DNA of 64,000 nucleotides from Branchipolynoe longqiensis (GCA_030323885.1 CM059198.1:78375911-78439910); one strand, 5' to 3'. Positions 52,171-63,835 are shown, counted from the stretch's first letter. Notes: a model not told the origin generated them from the letters alone. Numbers and translations: made by a program.

Positions 52171-55100
52171 TTTAGAGCACAGTTCACTCTATTGAATTAG
52201 ATCAACCACTTCCAGTTCGTTTAGAGCACAGTTCACTCTATTGAATTAGATCAACCACTTCCAGTTCGTTTAGAGCACAGTTCACTCTATTGAATTAGAT
52301 CAAACACTTCAAGTTGGTTTAGAGCACAGTTCACTCTATTGAATTAGATCAAACACTTCAAGTTGGTTTAGGGCACTGCTCACTCTATTGAATTAGATCA
52401 AACACTTCAAGTTGGTTTAGGGCACTGTTCACTCTATTGAATTAGATCAAACACTTCAAGTTGGTTTAGAGCACTGTTCACTCTATTGAATTAGATCAAA
52501 CACTTCAAGTTGGTTTAGAGGACTGTTCACTCTATTGAATTAGATCAAACACTTCAAGTTGCTTTAGAGCACTGTTCACTCTATTGAATTAGATCAAACA
52601 CTTCAAGTTGGTTTAGAGCACTGTTCACTCTATTGAATTAGATCAAACACTTCAAGTTGGTTTAGCACTGTTCACTCTATTGAATTAGATCAAAACTTCA
52701 AGTTGCTTTAGAGCACTGTTCACTCTATTGAATTAATCAAACACTTCAAGTTTTTGAGCACTTTCACTCTATTGAATTAGATCAAACACTTCAAGTTGCT
52801 TTAGAGCACTGTTCACTCTATTGAATTAGATCAAACACTTCAAGTTGGTTTAGAGCACTGTTCACTCTATTGAATTAGATCAAACACTTCAAGTTGGTTT
52901 AGGGCACTGCTCACTCTATTGAATTAGATCAAACACTTCAAGTTGCTTTAGAGCACAGTTCACTCTATTGAATTAGATCAAAGACTTCAAGTTGCTTTAG
53001 AGCACTGTTCACTCTATTGAATTAGATCAAACACTTCAAGTTGCTTTAGAGCACTGTTCACTCTATTGAATTAGATCAAACACTTCAAGTTGGTTTAGAG
53101 CACTGTTCACTCTATTGAATTAGATCAAACACTTCAAGTTGCTTTAGAGCACAGTTCACTCTATTGAATTAGATCAAACACTTCAAGTTGCTTTAGAGCA
53201 CTGTTCACTCTATTGAATTAGATCAAAGACTTCAAGTTGCTTTAGAGCACTGTTCACTCTATTGAATTAGATCAAACACTTCAAGTTGCTTTAGAGGACT
53301 GTTCACTCTATTGAATTAGATCAAACACTTCAAGTTGCTTTAGAGCACTGTTCACTCTATTGAATTAGATCAAACACTTCAAGTTGGTTTAGGGCACTGC
53401 TCACTCTATTGAATTAGATCAAAGACTTCAAGTTCATTTAGAGCACAGTTCACTCTATTGAATTAGATCAAACACTTCAAGTTGCTTTAGAGCACTGTTC
53501 ACTCTATTGAATTAGATCAAAGACTTCAAGTTGCTTTAGAGCACTGTTCACTCTATTGAATTAGATCAAACACTTCAAGTTGCTTTAGAGCACAGTTCAC
53601 TCTATTGAATTAGATCAAACACTTCAAGTTGCTTTAGAGCACTGTTCACTCTATTGAATTAGATCAAACACTTCAAGTTGGTTTAGAGCACAGTTCACTC
53701 TATTGAATTAGATCAAACACTTCAAGTTCCTTTAGAGCACAGTTCACTCTATTGAATTAGATCAAACACTTCAAGTTGCTTTAGAGCACTGTTCACTCTA
53801 TTGAATTAGATCAAACACTTCAAGTTGCTTTAGAGCACAGTTCACTCTATTGAATTAGATCAAACACTTCAAGTTGGTTTAGGGCACTGTTCACTCTATT
53901 GAATTAGATCAAACACTTCAAGTTGGTTTAGGGCACTGTTCATTCTATTGAATTAGATCAAAGACTTCAAGGTGGTTTAGGGCACTGTTCACTCTATTGA
54001 ATTAGATCAAACACTTCAAGTTGGTTTAGGGCACTGTTCACTCTATTGAATTAGATCAAAGACTTCAAGTTGGTTTAGAGGACTGTTCACTCTATTGAAT
54101 TAGATCAAACACTTCAAGTTGCTTTAGAGCACTGTTCACTCTATTGAATTAGATCAAAGACTTCAAGTTCATTTAGAGCACAGTTCACTCTATTGAATTA
54201 GATCAAACACTTCAAGTTGCTTTAGAGCACAGTTTACTCTATTGAATTAGATCAAAGACTTCAAGGTGGTTTAGGGCACTGTTCACTCTATTGAATTAGA
54301 TCAAAGACTTCAAGTTCATTTAGAGCACAGTTCACTCTATTGAATTAGATCAAACACTTCAAGTTGCTTTAGAGGACTGTTCATTCTATTGAATTAGATC
54401 AAAGACTTCAAGGTGGTTTAGGGCACTGTTCACTCTATTGAATTAGATCAAACACTTCAAGTTGGTTTAGGGCACTGTTCACTCTATTGAATTAGATCAA
54501 ACACTTCAAGTTGCTTTAGAGCACTGTTCACTCTATTGAATTAGATCAAAGACTTCAAGTTCATTTAGAGGACTGTTCACTCTATTGAATTAGATCAAAC
54601 ACTTCAAGTGGGTTTAGGGCACTGTTCACTCTATTGAATTAGATCAAAGACTTCAAGTTGCTTTAGAGCACTGTTCACTCTATTGAATTAGATCAAACAC
54701 TTCAAGTTGCTTTAGGGCACTGTTCACTCTATTGAATTAGATCAAAGACTTCAAGTTCATTTAGAGGACTGTTCACTCTATTGAATTAGATCAAACACTT
54801 CAAGTTGGTTTAGGGCACTGTTCACTCTATTGAATTAGATCAAAGACTTCAAGTTGCTTTAGAGCACTGTTCACTCTATTGAATTAGATCAAACACTTCA
54901 AGTTGCTTTAGGGCACTGTTCACTCTATTGAATTAGATCAAAGACTTCAAGTTCATTTAGAGGACTGTTCACTCTATTGAATTAGATCAAACACTTCAAG
55001 TTGGTTTAGGGCACTGTTCACTCTATTGAATTAGATCAAACACTTCAAGTTGCTTTAGAGCACTGTTCACTCTATTGAATTAGATCAAACACTTCAAGTT

Positions 55101-55836
55101 GGTTTAGAGCACTGTTCACTCTATTGAATTAGATCAAAGACTTCAAGTTGGTTTAGAGCACTGTTCACTCTATTGAATTAGATCAAACACTTCAAGTTGC
55201 TTTAGAGCACTGTTCACTCTATTGAATTAGATCAAAGACTTCAAGTTGGTTTAGGGCACTGTTCACTCTATTGAATTAGATCAAAGACTTCAAGTTGGTT
55301 TAGGGCACTGTTCACTCTATTGAATTAGATCAAAGACTTCAAGGTGGTTTAGGGCACTGTTCACTCTATTGAATTAGATCAAACACTTCAAGTTGCTTTA
55401 GAGCACAGTTCACTCTATTGAATTAGATCAAACACTTCAAGTTGGTTTAGAGCACTGTTCACTCTATTGAATTAGATCAAAGACTTCAAGTTGGTTTAGA
55501 GCACTGTTCACTCTATTGAATTAGATCAAACACTTCAAGTTGCTTTAGAGCACTGTTCACTCTATTGAATTAGATCAAAGACTTCAAGTTGGTTTAGGGC
55601 ACTGTTCACTCTATTGAATTAGATCAAAGACTTCAAGTTCATTTAGAGCACAGTTCACTCTATTGAATTAGATCAAAGACTTCAAGTTCATTTAGAGCAC
55701 AGTTCACTCTATTGAATTATATCAAACACTTCAAGTTGGTTTAGGGCACCGTTCACTCTATTGAATTAGATCAAACACTTCAAGTTGCTTTAGAGCACTG
55801 CGCACTCTATTGAATTAGATCAAACACTTCAAGTTG
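52171..55836. repeat. 49-bp satellite (GAGCACTGTTCACTCTATTG)
   Basis: About 75 copies of TTTAGAGCACTGTTCACTCT + ATTGAATTAGATCAAACACT + TCAAGTTGC. Diagnostic variants: GG/GC/CA before TTTAG, AGAGC/AGGGC/AGAGGAC, CAC/GAC. The first two units have CCAGTTCG. A four-unit (196-bp) pattern repeats at about 54556, 54752 and 54949. It ends inside MITE-F-like sequence (AGTTGCGTAGTTTGATCC). Confidence 0.98.
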
Positions 55837-55898
55837 CGTAGTTTGATCCTTTTGAATTTCTGACATTTTTCCACAGAGAGATCCACTATCAGCATCAA

Positions 55899-56323
55899 GT
55901 GTTTAAAGCTGCATAGTCCGATGGTTTTGAGTTTTTATTATTTTCTGAGATATATATATTAGGTTGATTATTATAATGTACCTTCGTTTAGAGTGAAGTA
56001 ACTTTTATTTTAAATGGCTAACTTTTGTTGAGATATTTAAATGCAGCCATCCAAAATAATTTATGCAAGAATGCTACAATACTGACATAATAGATTTCCG
56101 CAGTAACAGGTTCTATTAAATTACCTCAGCGTTCCCTTCTATGTGGCGATAAATGTTTAATAAGTGCACTGGCATCTAAGGTAAATATGTTTGTTTGTTG
56201 TTGTTTTAAGACCTAGCAACATCTAAGGTCATATCAGGACGAAGTTAAATATGGATAATCGAATCTAGATAATTGTTTTGGTTTTGAAAATTTGATGTTT
56301 TCATCGCACTGTGCAACTTTAAT
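55899..56323 (-). mobile_element. MITE-F, full length, with SINE-A tail insertion
   Basis: AAAGCTGCATAGTCCGATGG left and CATCGCACTGTGCAACTTTAA right. The interior is reverse-oriented. A short SINE-A tail (56185-56243) interrupts it, bounded by GGTAAATATG / GTTAAATATG. Confidence 0.88.
56185..56243 (-). mobile_element. SINE-A tail inserted in MITE-F
   Basis: TTTGTTTGTTGTTGTTTTAAG to CATATCAGGACGAA. It is the last ~58 bp of SINE-A only. TAAATATG repeats on both sides, as expected for a target duplication of a 5'-truncated copy. Confidence 0.85.
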
Positions 56324-56413
56324 AAGTGCATCAGTATTTAAGTTGGATATTTAGAAATAAAATCTGCCATGACTACTTTGGTTTTGACAAATAAATGTAA
56401 ACTATGCAGCTTT
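56324..56413 (+). mobile_element. MITE-F fragment
   Basis: AATAAGTGCATCAGTATTTAAG to AAACTATGCAGCTTTAA, adjoining the full copy. Confidence 0.6.
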
Positions 56414-57104
56414 AATTCATTATTTCCGTGAAAAAGGAAGAACCCCCTTCCAAAGATTTCTGTTACAGATCAAGACCGGTAAAGGCCAGCCTTTAGCGTA
56501 TCTCAGTCTTCATTACACTGCTGTCAAGGTGGGCAGCTGTTGCAAGGCTTAATAGATCTAACGACCACCACTTCCGGTTAGGGTCAAACCAGGCAGACGA
56601 CAGCTGAGCCTGATCGAGAACTCTGGGCCGCTTCACAACCAGCAAATTGTCGTCTGCTCTGGGTGAATGTCGTCATCTGCGAGGAAACTCACTCGTAGAA
56701 GAATCTATATAAAATACCAAATGGTGGTTTAGTTTTAGGGTCGTTCTGATCAATTATTCCTCGTTAATTGGTGCTGCCAACGTGCATCATCATACTCCAC
56801 TGATGCTTCGCCATGTATGGGTTGGCTATAGCATGCTTTGTTGTGCCTAAGGTATACAGTTAATATTAATTTTGATGGTTTTTTACTAACTTTGGTTATG
56901 TCGACCAGAGTTGCATCCATTTTGAGTCATATAACTGTGGGTGTTGTTAACTCTGCCGTGAGATAGCGCCACCGATCTGGTTTACCACATAATGGTACTA
57001 ATGAATTCCACCAGATGATGGCCTATATTGAAATGGGACCATGCACCAGTCCAGATTATAGCAGAGAACGTAGATATATACATGGCCTCTGAATATAGTC
57101 TAAA
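56414..57104. other. unassigned stretch
   Basis: Apparently unique; no recognised gene or repeat. Confidence 0.45.
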
Positions 57105-57696
57105 GCCGTGTTCACACGGGGAATGTAAATTGATTCGTAGAAAGCGACTTGCCTAGTTCGACGCACATTTCCCGTGTGAACGAGCGTCTGAGTCGAATTA
57201 GGGCTGAATCAATTTCTGTGATGCACATTCTGTAAACCACCTCTCCAGGTAGTTTACGTGAGGCGATTTCTGTGAATCGATTTATTTTGTCCATGTGAAC
57301 GCAATGAGGCGGATTAAGCACCTCACACGCATGCGCAGTCGACACCTTAGTTTGTTGACTTTCCGGTCGATCAAAAGCGCATATTATATAATTTAATTAA
57401 TGAAACCACTATCTATGCACAGATATTTTTTTCATCATTTATTTTTAGGGTTTCACTGCCCAGCAGAAGTTTTGACCGTTGCAAACCAATACGATTCAAT
57501 CCATACATATCTAGGTCGAACCCACACTCTCTCGGCCGACGTCGACGAACCCAAACTGGCGCTGGTTAGTCTGGACTTGCTCATGCGCAGATTTTGATTT
57601 CCGACCCAAGTACTGCCCGTGTGAATGGGCTGCTAATTCGACTCACCTGATTCGATTTGTTTGATTCGCCTGACATTTTGCCCATGTGAACACGGC
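57105..57696. mobile_element. GCCGTGTTCACACGGG TIR element
   Basis: GCCGTGTTCACACGGG (57105-57120) is inverted as CCCATGTGAACACGGC (57681-57696). Variants of the end motif recur inside (CCCGTGTGAACG 57173, CCATGTGAACGC 57291, CCCGTGTGAATG 57616), along with ATTCGACTC and its complement. CGCATGCGCAG at 57329 is NRF1-like. No transposase; about 592 bp. Confidence 0.78.
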
Positions 57697-58005
57697 TATA
57701 GAGTGTGAATAAATATATAATGACAGTTCAACACAACATTGCTCCAGGGATTGATGTGGAGCATCCCCTTTAACTGAACCCCAATTTTGCGCAACCCCGC
57801 TTTTTTCTTGGTGACTTTTACAGACCACAAAGGTCGAGTTCTAATGGGGTCTCATTTCATGTATACACTGACACAAAAAAACAAGTATTCCATGTTGCCC
57901 AATTTTCACATATATGTAAATATATTGGAATAGTCTGATTAACTTGGTGAAGTGACTTCAGATGGGTCCATGACAACACATGAGGCCCATAGGGGTCACA
58001 TACCT

Positions 58006-58275
58006 ACCAGACCAGACGGGATGGCTAAATGAGTTGAGCGTCCGTCTCCCGTTTTGGTAGATCGTGGGATTCGAACCCACAGGTTCAAACTCTGATTGAA
58101 TCAAACCAGATACTTGACACGTCCTAACCAAGCGCTCAGCATTACTAGGATAGGGCAAGGACTGGTTGGCTCAGTGTCAGGATAATGTGACTGAGCAGTG
58201 CTGAGTGGGATATCAGGTCATGATGCTGGTGGTCTAGTCTCTTAATGGGACAGCACTATAAAGTCCCCATGAGGA
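58006..58275 (+). mobile_element. SINE-A, 3' truncated, head type ii
   Basis: GACGGGATGGCTAAATGAG head with doubled B box, body with a small duplication (GAGCAGTGCTGAGTGGG), then the 3' domain stops at AAAGTCCCCATGAG. Confidence 0.9.
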
Positions 58276-59099
58276 TAGGGCAAGGACAGGTATTACAAAT
58301 GCTGACTATGTAGACGATGACCAAAAGAAATCTACAAAATTGGGAAATCCCTGATTTTAGATCACAAATAAGTTTACAGTAATTATTGATCAAGGAAATC
58401 AATCCATATGGATTATGACCACTACTGCACAGCGGCAAAAACAAGCGCATGCACTTAACCGTTATGAGCAGAATAAACAAACGATCACTAAAAGAAATAT
58501 ATAATAATATTCTACTACCGGACATTCTAAACGATCAACAACGAAAGCCAACTTGCTCCTGATAGATCCATCATGTTCAGTACTGCCTGCATTTAATTGT
58601 CAAATGGGGCCTAATCTCGGTGGCGCCACCTGAAGGAACACGATGGCGGAAGCTATCAGCTCCCTCCTAATGGATGTCTACATTGGGCGATAATCGAGTG
58701 ATTTAGTTTGTTGGCGGCAATCCAGTTAGACTTCCGTTTATGAGAACATGGCAGTAGTCATATATCTTCTTTTTTTTTGTTGGTAAATATGTTTATTCTA
58801 AGTCTTTTGTCAGTGCCGAAGCACTGGTCTTCCAGCCATTTTTCAATTCAGGGTTATTTACACAAAAGGTATATAGAATAAGCTGTATAATACCTGTTGA
58901 ATAGACAATTTGCACCATGTAACACAATGAAATTCTGAAACCCAAAAGTTCCATAACAATATGGTACAGTAGTGTCATATAACCAGATCAATATTAGTCA
59001 GATCAATGTGAGTATATCTGACAGCCAATATTGTCCAATTATGTTGTCTATGAGTGTATTGCAGGCCATTGCATTAATCATTTCACTATTCATCCAGGT
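58276..59099. other. unassigned stretch with ATGGCGGAAG word
   Basis: ATGGCGGAAGCTATCAGC at 58643 opens a 16-codon frame (MAEAISSLLMDVYIGR). TTTGTCAGTGCCGAAGCACT (58806) is shared with 19145. No recognised gene. Confidence 0.35.
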
Positions 59100-59299
59100 G
59101 GCGATAGCGATACAAATATCCAGAACGAAAGCACGAAGGTCGTTGGGATAACACAGATGACATTACAACCCGTTTTCTCCATTTTCCGCTGTTCTCCACC
59201 GCCCTCTGGGACTCGCCAAACTCCAGACCCGTTCATTCCCTGATGTTGTCGTCCCACCTCTTCCTTTGTCCGCCTTGTCTTCTTCCCTCTGTCTTCTTC

Positions 59300-59834
59300 A
59301 CCACAGACTCATGCGGGAGGTCGGCGGGACCAAGTGGTCCTTAGCCGCTGCTGTATTGGCCACTCGTGGCTTACACATGCTTTTCTGCTCAAGGGGGAAC
59401 CTGAATGTATTGGGTGTTAGTCCCCGCTGACACTCAAACACTTTTTACTAAGTTGCGTAGATTTTTGGCCCTGCGCCAACAGTTCTACACTGCAGACAGT
59501 ATGCATGACCTTTTTACTAAGGTAAAACAGGAAAACATTTTAGCCTTTTTGAGGGCAGCTGGACTGTACCACCTCATATAGTTTACTAAATAGATGCTAT
59601 CAATTATTAATAAAACTATTCTTTTTCTATGGGAATTTGTTTCCCTTGACCACAAATATATGATTGTGAGCTTTCTAATTTAATGAGTGTTTATTGGCAC
59701 ATAATTGATTGTCTGCTTTTACATGTAAAAGTGATGGTTTGAACAAAAAACAAACATTTCTCACCGTGAATATGGCCTATGCTGCCGACACGGCGTAAAA
59801 CAACCACCAATCAATCAAATCAATCAATCAATCT
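59300..59834 (+). mobile_element. AATC-tailed LINE, 5' truncated, inserted in the RTE-like LINE
   Basis: Ends GACACGGCGTAAAACAACCACC then AATC repeats. It carries the last 58 codons of a reading frame and about 250 bp of 3' untranslated sequence. CTTCTTCCCTC-like words stand on both sides, suggesting an approximate target duplication. Confidence 0.68.
59405..59581 (+). pseudogene. C-terminal tail of a LINE reverse transcriptase
   Basis: Frame ending at TAG 59579-59581. It reads ...FTKLRRFLALRQQFYTADSM, then HDLFTKVKQENILAFLRAAG and LYHLI. The ending (a short helix, NIL.FL...GLY..I, stop) resembles the C-terminus of CR1/L2-group reverse transcriptases. In-frame TGA precedes the ATG at 59405, so only this piece remains. 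The family assignment is from memory and uncertain. Confidence 0.45.
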
Positions 59835-59879
59835 TTCTTCCTCCCTCTTTCACTGAGCCGTGCAAGATGGCTTTGTCAA

Positions 59880-59985
59880 ATATACATTTTTAAGTCATTG
59901 GTTTGACTCGACCATGGTGGAAATCCCACGATCTACCAAAACGGGAGACTGACGCTCAACTCATATCGGCCTTCCCATCTGGTCG
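59880..59985 (-). mobile_element. SINE-A head fragment, type ii
   Basis: TTTTTAAGTCATTGGTTTG to CGGCCTTCCCATCTGG. It abuts the RTE-like fragment. Confidence 0.8.
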
Positions 59986-60263
59986 GTGGAGGGTCCCCAG
60001 TGGACTACCCCTACTGTGTCTGGCTAGCGGCTCCCCCCCCCCCACCTCGAGAGGTCACATGTGACCTGGCTGGTCAGGGGGCAGGTCACTTGGTTCTGTG
60101 ACGCAGCAGTGGGCGAAGTTACTGCAATAAATGTGGAAGCATACGTTTCTTCCTGTCGTCGTCCTTTCCAGACTGCGTTAAAAAAGACAGACCATGGGGA
60201 ACCAACCGGCCATGCGCAGTCTAGTCCAGTCCCAACACACCGGATCATAGACATGATGAATAG

Positions 60264-60822
60264 AGGTCTATATTGAACCTCTATTGAACCTCTATTGGAT
60301 CTCTATTGAACCCCTATCGAATCTCTATTGAGCCCCTATTGAACCTCTATTGAGACCATATTGAACCCATATTGAACCCCTATTGAACCCCTATTGAACA
60401 TTTATTGAACCTCTATTGAACCTCTATTGAACCCTTAGTGAACCTATATTGAACCTCGATTGAACCTCTATTGAACCCCTATTGAACCTATATGGAACCC
60501 CTATTGAACCTCTATTGAACCTCTATTGAACCTCTATTGAACCTCTATTGAACCCCTATTGAAGCCCTATTGAACCGCTATTGAACCTCTATTGAACCTC
60601 TAGCCTAGTCTATTGAACCTCTATTGAACCTCTATTGAACCTCTATTGAACCTCTATTGAACCTCTATTGAACCTCTATTGAACCTCTATTGAACTTCTA
60701 TTGAACCTCTATTGAACCTCTATTGAACCTCTATTGAACCTATATTGGACCTCTAGCCTAGTCTATTGAACCTCTATTGAACCCCTATTGCACCTCTATT
60801 GAACCTCTATTGAACCTTTCCC
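60264..60822. repeat. 11-bp minisatellite TATTGAACCTC
   Basis: About 50 units of TATTGAACCTC with CCC and ATA variants. A longer variant (TAGCCTAGTC) occurs twice, near 60601 and 60752, marking a duplicated block of about 150 bp. Confidence 0.96.
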
Positions 60823-60892
60823 AAATACACTTATCACCCCTCTACGCTTTGATACAAGTTGACGTGTGGATGAGGGATGAAGTTTGCTATTA

Positions 60893-61655
60893 TTGAACAG
60901 CATTTTAAATAATATTAAAGCAGAAGGAAATCAGTGGCATGTTTTAAAACAATATTAAAACAGAAGGAAATCAATAGTGTACTTTACAATAATATTAAAA
61001 AGAGAAGGAAATCAATGATGTATTTTAAAATGATTTAAAAAACAGAAGGACATCAATAGTGTACTTTAAAATAATAATAAAAACAGAAGGAAATCAATAG
61101 TGTACTTAATAATATTATATAGTGTACTAAATAATATTAAAACAGCAGGAAATCAATAGTGTACTTTTAAATAATATTAAAAACAGAAGGAAATAAATAG
61201 TGTACTTTAATATAATATTAAAAACAGAAGGAATCAATAGTGTACTTTAAAATAATATTAAAAACAGAAGGAAATCAATAGTGTACTTTAAAATAATATT
61301 AAAATCAGAAGGAAATCAATAGTGTACTTTTAAATGATATAAAAACAGAAGGACATCAATAGTGTACTTTTAAATAATATTAAAAACAGAAGGAAATCAA
61401 TAGTGTACTTTAAAATAATATTAAAAACAGAAGAAATCAATAGTGTACTTTACAATAATATTAAACACAGAAGGAAATCAATAGTGTACTTTACAATAAT
61501 ATTAAAAACAGAAGGACATCAATAGTGTACTTTTAAATGATATAAAAACAGAAGGACATCAATAGTGTATTTCTAAATAATATTAAAAACAGAAGGAAAT
61601 CAATAGTGTACTTTAAAATAATAATACAACCAGAAAGGAATCAATAGTGTACTGT
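60893..61655. repeat. about 41-bp minisatellite
   Basis: About 18 copies of AATAATATTAAAAACAGAAG + GAAATCAATAGTGTACTTTA. Homopolymer-length variants and GAAATC/GACATC alternation. Confidence 0.96.
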
Positions 61656-61834
61656 CATTGTGATGTGCGCAGGTACGGACAATGCCCGGTCAATGGCAGT
61701 TATCTTTTATCGGGTGGGATATCATTCATCAGGCTGACAACATTTAGCGGATAAGAAATCTGACACATTCAGTCTGTGTTCAAAAGGCACTCATGTTTAT
61801 CATTTATAAACCAACCATTTGGACACTTACAGTC

Positions 61835-61868
61835 AGGGAACAGAGTGCTCTCTGGCAAAACAAAACAA
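61835..61868 (+). mobile_element. possible left end of a CAGGGATGAAAG element
   Basis: CAGGGAACAGAGTGCTCTCTGGCAAAAC resembles the left ends at 26643 and 50703. No right end was found. Confidence 0.35.
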
Positions 61869-61929
61869 GAACATCATCTATGGTAGCTTTTTAAACCGTT
61901 TCGCTATTTATTTTAGACAGATTATATGA

Positions 61930-62167
61930 CTACCATGTTGCCACATAGAAGGGAGTACTGAAGTCACCTGTTACTGCTAAAGTCTATGATGTCAGAGTTT
62001 TGGCCAAAACTAATTTGATATTTTTGCACTTTAAATATCTCAAAACTTAGCCTTTTAAAATAAAACTTACTTCAACTTGAAGTAACGTAGATAATGACAA
62101 TCGATTCGATATATTTATCTGAGAAAAATGACAGAAACTCAACACCATCGGACTGTGTAACTGTAAG
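61930..62167 (+). mobile_element. MITE-F, 5' truncated
   Basis: CCACATAGAAGGGAGTACTG to CATCGGACTGTGTAACTGTAAG. Confidence 0.78.
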
Positions 62168-62337
62168 TTCCATTCAAGCACTTTCCGTTGGTATATGCTC
62201 CATTAAGGTAGAATTCATTATCTAAAAAAACACCACAACAACAACACACATAGCTACATCATTATCCTAGTAATTAATGTTGTTGCTAATGCTTAAAGGG
62301 AAGCCGAATGCGAAGAATTAGATCGGACCGCGATATA

Positions 62338-62545
62338 ATAACCAACTCAGTCACATTATCCTGATTCTAAATCATCCACTGCTTGCCCTATCATTGTAAT
62401 GTCGAGAAACAAGTGCCAATTTTGTAAGTCAATGGTTTAACTCCAGTTAATAATAAAAATAATAATAATAATTCCAATTCGCCAATCCCATCCGGTGCCT
62501 TAGATGTTTCTAGAACCTAAAACTACAAGACAGAACAAACAACGG
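62338..62545. mobile_element. SINE-A body/head (-) followed by a short tail (+)
   Basis: 62338-62500 is antisense with an AAT microsatellite replacing part of the head. 62502-62545 is a forward tail remnant (TTAGATGTTTCTAGAACC). Confidence 0.65.
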
Positions 62546-62594
62546 AAATGCCAAGTACCTGGCTAGATAGCAATAAGCAGACTGATAAGAACAG

Positions 62595-63180
62595 GAATTA
62601 CAAAATGTGTACTTGTTGCAACCTAGTCTGGCGCTCAGCATTTCTAGGATAGGGCAAGGACTGGCTAACCCAGTAGCAGGATAATGTGACTGTGGAATAT
62701 CAAGTCATGGTGCCGGCGGTCTGGTCTCCCAATGGGGCAGCACTATAAAGTCGCCATGAATGTGCAGTCACAAGTCGGTACCCGTCCTGATATGACCATA
62801 CAGTTTGTTTGTTGTTTTACCTCCTAGCACCATGTAAGGTCATATCAGGATGGGTACCAACTTGTGACAGTGCCCAATCCTGGTGACTTTATAGTGCTGA
62901 CCCAGTGGCAAATCAGGCCGCCGGCATCATGACCTGATACCCCACTTATTCACATTATCCTGACACTGAGCTAACCAGTCCTTGCCCTATCCTACTAATG
63001 CCAAGCACCAGGCTAGGAAGCGACAATTATCAATTTGAAAGTCATTCGCTTGACTCGACCGGGAACCAAACTCCGGATCTTCCATGCGCGACACCCGCGC
63101 TCTACCGATTAGGCCTCCGCCTCCGCCTCCGGTATATGTGACATTAGATGTTGCTAGAACGTAAAACCCAAACAAACAAA
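62595..63180 (+). mobile_element. SINE-A interrupted by a second SINE-A
   Basis: Forward body and 3' domain at 62595-62799 break at CCTGATATGACC and resume at 63133 with GTGACATTAGATGTTGCTAG and the AACAAACAAACA tail. The antisense copy lies between. Confidence 0.87.
62806..63132 (-). mobile_element. SINE-A nested in SINE-A, head type i
   Basis: Complete antisense copy from TTTGTTTGTTGTTTTACC to the head, whose end is expanded to CCTCCGCCTCCGCCTCCGG (a tandem CCTCCG). Confidence 0.92.
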
Positions 63181-63389
63181 CATACAGATTTTCCAGTGAA
63201 TACATTTTAGGACCACATTTTAGTTGCCTCGTTCCAGTAGAAAAAGTATTGTGTGAAGATGGAAAACATTAGTTCTTTTCAAAACCAGACCTCAATTTAG
63301 CAACATTCGAACACATTGCCGAGACTTCTTCTCCAGGGAAAACAGCACATGCTTTGAATACACGCAGGGTTTTAGCTTCCATAAGCGGA

Positions 63390-63835
63390 AAGGGTTTTCT
63401 GGCTTGGTAAGATGGGAAAAGGTTTTAGGCTCCATCAGTGGGGGGGGGGGGGGGGGGGGGGGGGTAGGCTTGGTAAGAAGGGAAGAAGTTTTAGGCTTCC
63501 GCAGTGGAGGGGTTTTAGCTTTGGTAAGACAGGAATAGGTTTTAGGTTTGGTAAATTAGGAAGAGGTTTTAGGTTTGGTAAGATAGGAAGAGGTTTTAGC
63601 TATGGTAAGACAGGAATAGGTTTTAGGTTTGGTAAATTAGGAAGAGGTTTTAGGCTTGGTAAGATAGGAAGAGGTTTTAGCTTTGGTAAGACAGGAATAG
63701 GTTTTAGGTTTGGTAAATTAGGAAGAGGTTTTAGGCTTGGTAAGATAGGAAGAGGTTTTAGCTTTGGTAAGACAGGAATAGGTTGTGGGCATGGTAATAT
63801 TGGAAAGGGTGGTAGGCTTGCTAAGATGCATGTTT
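63390..63835. repeat. 27-bp minisatellite with 81-bp higher-order unit
   Basis: GGTTTTAGGTTTGGTAAATT AGGAAGA-type units. Three unit types (GACAGGAATA, AATTAGGAAGA, GATAGGAAGA) cycle in fixed order in the right half. A G-run of about 27 interrupts it near 63440-63466. On the minus strand one frame gives Lys-Pro-Leu-Pro-x-Leu-Pro-x-Leu nonapeptides, since 27 is a multiple of 3. Confidence 0.95.

Larger units (their letters stand above)
59100..59882 (-). pseudogene. LINE reverse-transcriptase C-terminus (RTE-like), copy 2, split
   Basis: Same family as 40.3-40.6 kb. The minus strand reads AKAILHGSVKEGGRK in 59835-59882. It continues in 59100-59297 as RWDDNIRE-stop-TGLEFGESQRAVENSGK and WRKRVVMSSVLSQRPS. 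A second LINE occupies the middle. One nonsense codon (TGA for the expected Trp) is visible. Confidence 0.72.
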
